Below, in pieces: positions 30,698-33,286 of a stretch of DNA of 33,286 nt. A model generated the notes under the pieces. That model was not told the DNA's origin, did not search any database, and saw nothing but the letters and a program-made list of their open reading frames with translations. Location of the stretch: positions 1 through 33,286 of the forward strand of contig NZ_JRKO01000055.1 in assembly GCF_000763885.1 (NCBI RefSeq). The letters run 5' to 3'. This DNA is from Paracoccus versutus (GTDB taxonomy: Bacteria; Pseudomonadota; Alphaproteobacteria; Rhodobacterales; Rhodobacteraceae). Made by a program: the position numbers and the translations under genes. Position 1 is the first letter of the stretch, and each line of letters begins with the position of its first letter.

Positions 30698-30774
30698 TGG
30701 TACCGCCTCCCCGGCTCGAACGGGGGACCTCTAGATCCACAATCTAGCGCTCTAACCAACTGAGCTAAGGCGGC
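30698..30774 (-). tRNA. tRNA-His (anticodon GTG)
   Basis: A 77-nt cloverleaf with encoded CCA: acceptor GCCGCCT/AGGCGGT, D arm GCTC/GAGC, anticodon arm CTAGA-TTGTGGA-TCTAG with GTG (30738-30740 on the plus strand), T arm CCCCG-TTCGAGC-CGGGG. The first pair is G1:U72 and the discriminator is A73. The base before G1 is T, so the extra G-1 of ordinary tRNA-His is not encoded, as known for a clade of alphaproteobacteria with adapted histidyl-tRNA synthetase. Confidence 0.97.
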
Positions 30775-30889
30775 ACAGGCGGGTATCTAGCGCCAGCCAC
30801 CGGGCTGCGCAAGCCCGTCTTGCCGGAAATTCGCATGCGGGTTAAGGAAAATCCCCGGATCCATGAGGCCAGGCGCCAGGAGAGCCAGC

Positions 30890-31117
30890 ATGAGCATCAA
30901 CAGCCAAAGCGACATCGCCGCCAATCTTCAGATCGGCCCCACCGACCGCGGCATGGTCAGGATCTATGTCGAGGCCGAGAACGTCGACCTGCCGCTGGAC
31001 TTCGACCCCGACGAGGCCGAGGAAATCGCCGAGGAACTGCTGGCCGCCGCCGAGGCCGCGCGCAGCATCGGCGGCCCTTCGAAACCCGGCAAGGACGTCA
31101 GGAAGCCGCGCCGCTGA
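30890..31117 (+). CDS. DUF6324 family protein
   Basis: A 75-residue acidic protein with SDIAANLQIGPTDRGMVRIY, VDLPLDFDPDEAEEIAEEL and a basic tail (GKDVRKPRR). It resembles the small DUF6324 family of Rhodobacterales, which has no known function. AGGAGAG upstream gives a strong ribosome binding site for ATG 30890. Its last 20 bases overlap the convergent mmcB gene. Confidence 0.75.
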   Translation: MSINSQSDIAANLQIGPTDRGMVRIYVEAENVDLPLDFDPDEAEEIAEELLAAAEAARSIGGPSKPGKDVRKPRR

Positions 31118-31574
31118 TCCCCATCGGATCGGTCAGCGCCAGAAGCCGCGCGGTCGAGACGCGGGCGATGTCGCGCAAAAGCCGGCTGCGCCGCGCCCCG
31201 GCCAGCCGCGATTCGGGGGCCATGCGCACCAGCTCGGCCCCCCAGCTGTCGGCGCGGATCAGGCCCGAGCCCTGGGGCAGCAGGTCTTCGGGGAAATCGG
31301 CATCCACCGCCCAGAAGAAGCGGTCGCAGAACTGCAGATAGCCCTGCCATTTCCGGTCCGAGACGAAATCGGCCCGGCAGCTCTTGCATTCGACGACCCA
31401 GATCTCGCCCCTGGGCGTGACCGAGATCACGTCGACCCGCAGCCCGCCCGCCGGCACGAATTCCGGCAGCGCCGCATGGCCCAGCCCGGCCAGCATCCGC
31501 GCCACCCCGCGCGCAAGCCGCTGGCCCGGCAGGGCGGGCAGAAGATCGGCGGTCGGATCGGCGGCGCTGTTCAT
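31098..31574 (-). CDS. mmcB: MmcB family DNA repair protein
   Basis: A 158-residue protein with a PD-(D/E)xK-like nuclease core: Asp48 in LRVDVISV and Glu62-x-Lys64 in EIWVVECKSCRADF, then SDRKWQGYLQFCDRFFWAVD. This is the MmcB family, in Caulobacter an SOS-induced factor acting in DNA damage tolerance with the imuB-dnaE2 pathway. A LexA-like sequence lies 12 bp before the start codon (31586-31600). It overlaps the convergent DUF6324 gene by 20 bp. Family assignment is firm; enzymatic activity is inferred. Confidence 0.88.
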   Translation of the reverse strand: MNSAADPTADLLPALPGQRLARGVARMLAGLGHAALPEFVPAGGLRVDVISVTPRGEIWVVECKSCRADFVSDRKWQGYLQFCDRFFWAVDADFPEDLLPQGSGLIRADSWGAELVRMAPESRLAGARRSRLLRDIARVSTARLLALTDPMGISGAAS

Positions 31575-31585
31575 GCGTCCACCAT

Positions 31586-31600
31586 GAACGAAAGGGAAAC
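31586..31600 (-). promoter_or_regulatory. LexA-like operator before mmcB
   Basis: The plus strand reads GAACGAAAGGGAAAC, i.e. GAAC-N7-AAAC; on the minus strand GTTT-N7-GTTC. The alphaproteobacterial LexA box is GTTC-N7-GTTC, so there is one mismatch in eight. It ends 12 bp before the mmcB start codon, a place where a bound repressor would block expression. Confidence 0.45.
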
Positions 31601-31846
31601 ATTGCGCAAGCCCGCGCCGCCCTTGCAGCCCATGGGCGGCCGTCCTATCTTTGGGCTGGCGGGTTTCTGCTCTTCTCGTGCGCGGCCATCTTTCTCACTG
31701 GCCTATAACTTCACCGAGGGGGCTGGCTCTGTCGGGGCCCTGGTCCCGTTATCCGGTTCCCACCTGGACATCCAGGCTTTCGGGGAAACCTGCGCCGCCA
31801 CGGTCGCTGCGGTTCCCGCCACCGCTTTCCCCCCTGCTCCCGATGC

Positions 31847-31872
31847 AAAAAGGGGCGGCCCGAAGGCCGCCC
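31847..31872 (-). terminator. Rho-independent terminator of the DUF481-type gene
   Basis: On the minus strand GGGCGGCC pairs perfectly with GGCCGCCC over a TTCG tetraloop (31853-31872), followed by CTTTTTG. The exceptionally stable UUCG loop and T5 make this the best terminator in the window, about 38 bases after the stop codon. Confidence 0.92.
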
Positions 31873-31909
31873 TTGGAGAGAGAGGAGGGATCTTCTTTCT
31901 TCTGCTCGA

Positions 31910-32830
31910 TCAGAAGCCGTAGACCAGCGACACGCCCAGCGTGTTGTCGGTGCGGGTCGCGCGATCCGAAACATACTCGGTCTTATAGGAAATCCGGGTC
32001 GCGAAGGCTTCCGTCATCTTGAAGTTCAGACCCAGTTCGTTGGTCGCGGTATCGTTCGCGTCCGAGGTCAGATAGTCGGTGTCGTTGGTGATGAAGAACT
32101 GGTCGTTGATCCGGTGATAGAAACGCGACGACAGCAGGTAGCCGACTTCGGTTTCCGTGTTGTAGTCGTAGGTCTCGGCGACCGGGTCGATCACGTCCAC
32201 GGCCTTGGTGTAGCGCACGCCGACGGCGGCCTGCACGCGCCAGGCGGTGGTGTCGTTGTTGATCACGCGGTAACCCGGACCGACGCCGAAATAGGCGTCA
32301 CGCTTCAGGCGGCCGTCCAAGTCCGCGAAGCTCTCGTCGGTGGCCAGGCTGACCGGATCGTTGGCCAGCGCATCGGTCGTCAGACGACCCAGAGCGAAGC
32401 CGTAGAAGCGATCGTTGATGTCATACATGCCTTCGTAGATGACATAGGTCTTTTCGGTATCCGTGTCGCCGGCGTTGTTCTCGCCGTATTCAAGCAGGAT
32501 ACCGACCGATTGCGAGAAGCGGCCCTGGTTCGACGACAGGCGGCCGGCCAGGCTGAAGTCCTGGTTCTCGCTGTTGCCGGTGCGACCGACGTAGCTCAGC
32601 GCGACCGAGCCGAACACGCCTTGGCGGCGCTCGGGATTGCCGAAGCGATAGGCGTCGGACGAGCGGTCGAAATCGTCGCGGACCGCCTCCTCGACGTCCC
32701 GCATCTGTTCGTTGACTTCCGTGATGCCGGTGGCATCGGCGCCCGTGGCGATTTCGGATTGCGCGAAAGCCGGGGCCGAGAATGCGGCGGCCAGGGCGGT
32801 GGCACCGGCGAGGTAAGCAAGCGTCTTCAT
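31910..32830 (-). CDS. DUF481/YdiY-type outer-membrane beta-barrel protein
   Basis: A 306-residue secreted protein. Signal peptide MKTLAYLAGATALAAAFSAP with cleavage after AFAQ, a short charged helical linker (VNEQMRDVEEAVRDDFDRSS), then alternating strands (FGSVALSYVGRTGNSENQDF, VIYEGMYDINDRFYGFALGR, YFGVGPGYRVINNDTTAWRV, GVRYTK) to the terminal TLGVSLVYGF. The GNSENQDFSLAG-like strand and overall size fit the DUF481 (salt-induced outer membrane protein) family. AAAAGGA lies before ATG 32830. Single gene with a strong terminator; the gene looks highly expressed. Function unknown. Confidence 0.85.
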   Translation of the reverse strand: MKTLAYLAGATALAAAFSAPAFAQSEIATGADATGITEVNEQMRDVEEAVRDDFDRSSDAYRFGNPERRQGVFGSVALSYVGRTGNSENQDFSLAGRLSSNQGRFSQSVGILLEYGENNAGDTDTEKTYVIYEGMYDINDRFYGFALGRLTTDALANDPVSLATDESFADLDGRLKRDAYFGVGPGYRVINNDTTAWRVQAAVGVRYTKAVDVIDPVAETYDYNTETEVGYLLSSRFYHRINDQFFITNDTDYLTSDANDTATNELGLNFKMTEAFATRISYKTEYVSDRATRTDNTLGVSLVYGF

Positions 32831-33252
32831 TGTGTCAGTCCTTTTCCGAACCGTTTCGTGTCCGTGGCACCGCCCTTGCGGAACCACGAGCATCTCTGCT
32901 GGCCCAGAGGTAGAACCGTCGCGCCCGACGATAAAGAGGCCCGGAAAACTGCGCAAAAACTCGCAAAAACGTGAAATTCGGCGGGAACCTGCCCATCGGC
33001 GGAAAACGGATCATGCGAAAACGTGATGAAACCTTTTCGCCTGCCGGTTGCACGGAATTTTCGGCGCGGCCTCAGGCGGGTAACAGGGCACCACATTGCT
33101 AACGAAAGATGACAATGCTGAAACACCGGGATGACGGCAGGGAGTTGCACAAAAAAAAGGCACCTGATCGGCGCCTTTCCGAGATGAAATTGTTGCGAAA
33201 GGTCCACAGTGGCGACGCAAAAATGCAGCGCCTGCCGAGCGGGGCCGCGAAA
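32831..33252. other. Intergenic region upstream of the DUF481-type gene
   Basis: No gene supported. A weak minus-strand promoter candidate is TTGCGC (32951-32956) with 17 bases before TATCGT (32928-32933), giving a leader near 90 nt. The stretch 32940-33060 is rich in A-runs and GAAAA/TTTTC motifs. The terminator at 33151-33178 belongs to the gene beyond the right edge. Confidence 0.35.
33151..33178 (-). terminator. Rho-independent terminator of the gene at the right edge
   Basis: On the minus strand AAAGGCGCC pairs with GGTGCCTTT (one G-U) over GATCA, with a run of eight T overlapping the 3' arm (33151-33158). It lies 75 bases after the stop codon of the clipped minus-strand frame at 33253. 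Confidence 0.85.
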
Positions 33253-33286
33253 TCAGCGCGGGCGGGTGGCGGCGGGGGCCATGGCG
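33253..33286 (-). CDS. C-terminal tail of a gene cut by the right edge
   Basis: A minus-strand frame enters from the edge and ends ..AMAPAATRPR with TGA at 33253-33255. Only about 11 codons are visible. The strong minus-strand terminator 75 bases later supports a transcribed gene here. The family cannot be identified. Confidence 0.4.
   Translation of the reverse strand, partial: AMAPAATRPR

Larger units (their letters stand above)
31575..31909. other. Intergenic region between mmcB and the DUF481-type gene
   Basis: No gene supported. It contains the LexA-like site (31586-31600) next to mmcB and, at the other end, the strong terminator of the DUF481-type gene (31847-31872). The middle (31610-31840) shows nothing I can name. 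Confidence 0.5.

Noticed and set aside
30523..30747. A 74-codon plus-strand open frame ending in the tRNA gene
   Set aside because: It runs into the antisense of tRNA-His, lacks a ribosome binding site and has no recognisable features.

Overview
The window is GC-rich (roughly two thirds G+C by eye) chromosomal DNA of an alphaproteobacterium, most likely a Paracoccus-like member of the Rhodobacteraceae. This rests on family content recognised by eye: Hint_2, DUF2125, DUF6324 and MmcB proteins, the yajC-secD-secF-(Mth938-like)-ccmABCDG gene order, rpoZ next to a single long RelA/SpoT gene, and a tRNA-His gene that encodes no G-1. No database search was possible.

Layout. 1-137: end of an unidentified gene, then a 23-residue stump of a flavoprotein gene cut inside its Rossmann motif. 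553-1740: a Hint-domain protein with a strong terminator. 1971-2628: BolA and a CGFS monothiol glutaredoxin, an Fe-S handling pair. 2711-3851 (minus): two small membrane stress-type proteins. 3949-8669: a class V aminotransferase divergent from a Puu-like set (amidotransferase, glutamine-synthetase-like ligase, FAD oxidase) that looks like gamma-glutamyl-amine catabolism. 8666-11819 (minus): rpoZ, rsh, DUF2062. 11892-13049: folK and a NYN/LabA protein head to head. 13114-16171 (minus): a MotA/ExbB-type channel and a MotB/OmpA-type partner, overlapping by 11 nt, both with long coiled or repetitive parts. 16255-17909: a ChaC-like cyclotransferase and DUF2125. 17906-18072: a 159-bp MITE-like element inserted in a CTAG that holds the stop codons of both flanking convergent genes. 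18069-20107 (minus): hisC-tyrA. 20299-26433 (minus): the tightly overlapping yajC-secDF-ccm block. 26749-28513: mazG and an APH-fold protein. 28497-29507 (minus): dusA. 29774-30355 (minus): a small beta-barrel porin. 30698-30774 (minus): tRNA-His. 30890-31574: DUF6324 and mmcB, convergent and overlapping. 31910-32830 (minus): a DUF481-type outer-membrane barrel. The right edge clips the end of another minus-strand gene that has its own terminator.

How it fits together. Most genes are housekeeping: stringent response, folate, His/Tyr synthesis, Sec export, cytochrome c maturation, tRNA modification and nucleotide sanitation. The points deserving a second look are the CTAG-targeting mini-element, the ExbB-OmpA motor pair (ZorAB-like in architecture but without Zorya effectors), the Puu-like operon with an unusual amidotransferase, a BolA lacking its usual histidine ligand, a recurring intergenic repeat family that in one place supplies a ribosome binding site, and a LexA-like site before mmcB. 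I found no CRISPR array, complete insertion sequence, prophage or complete defence system.
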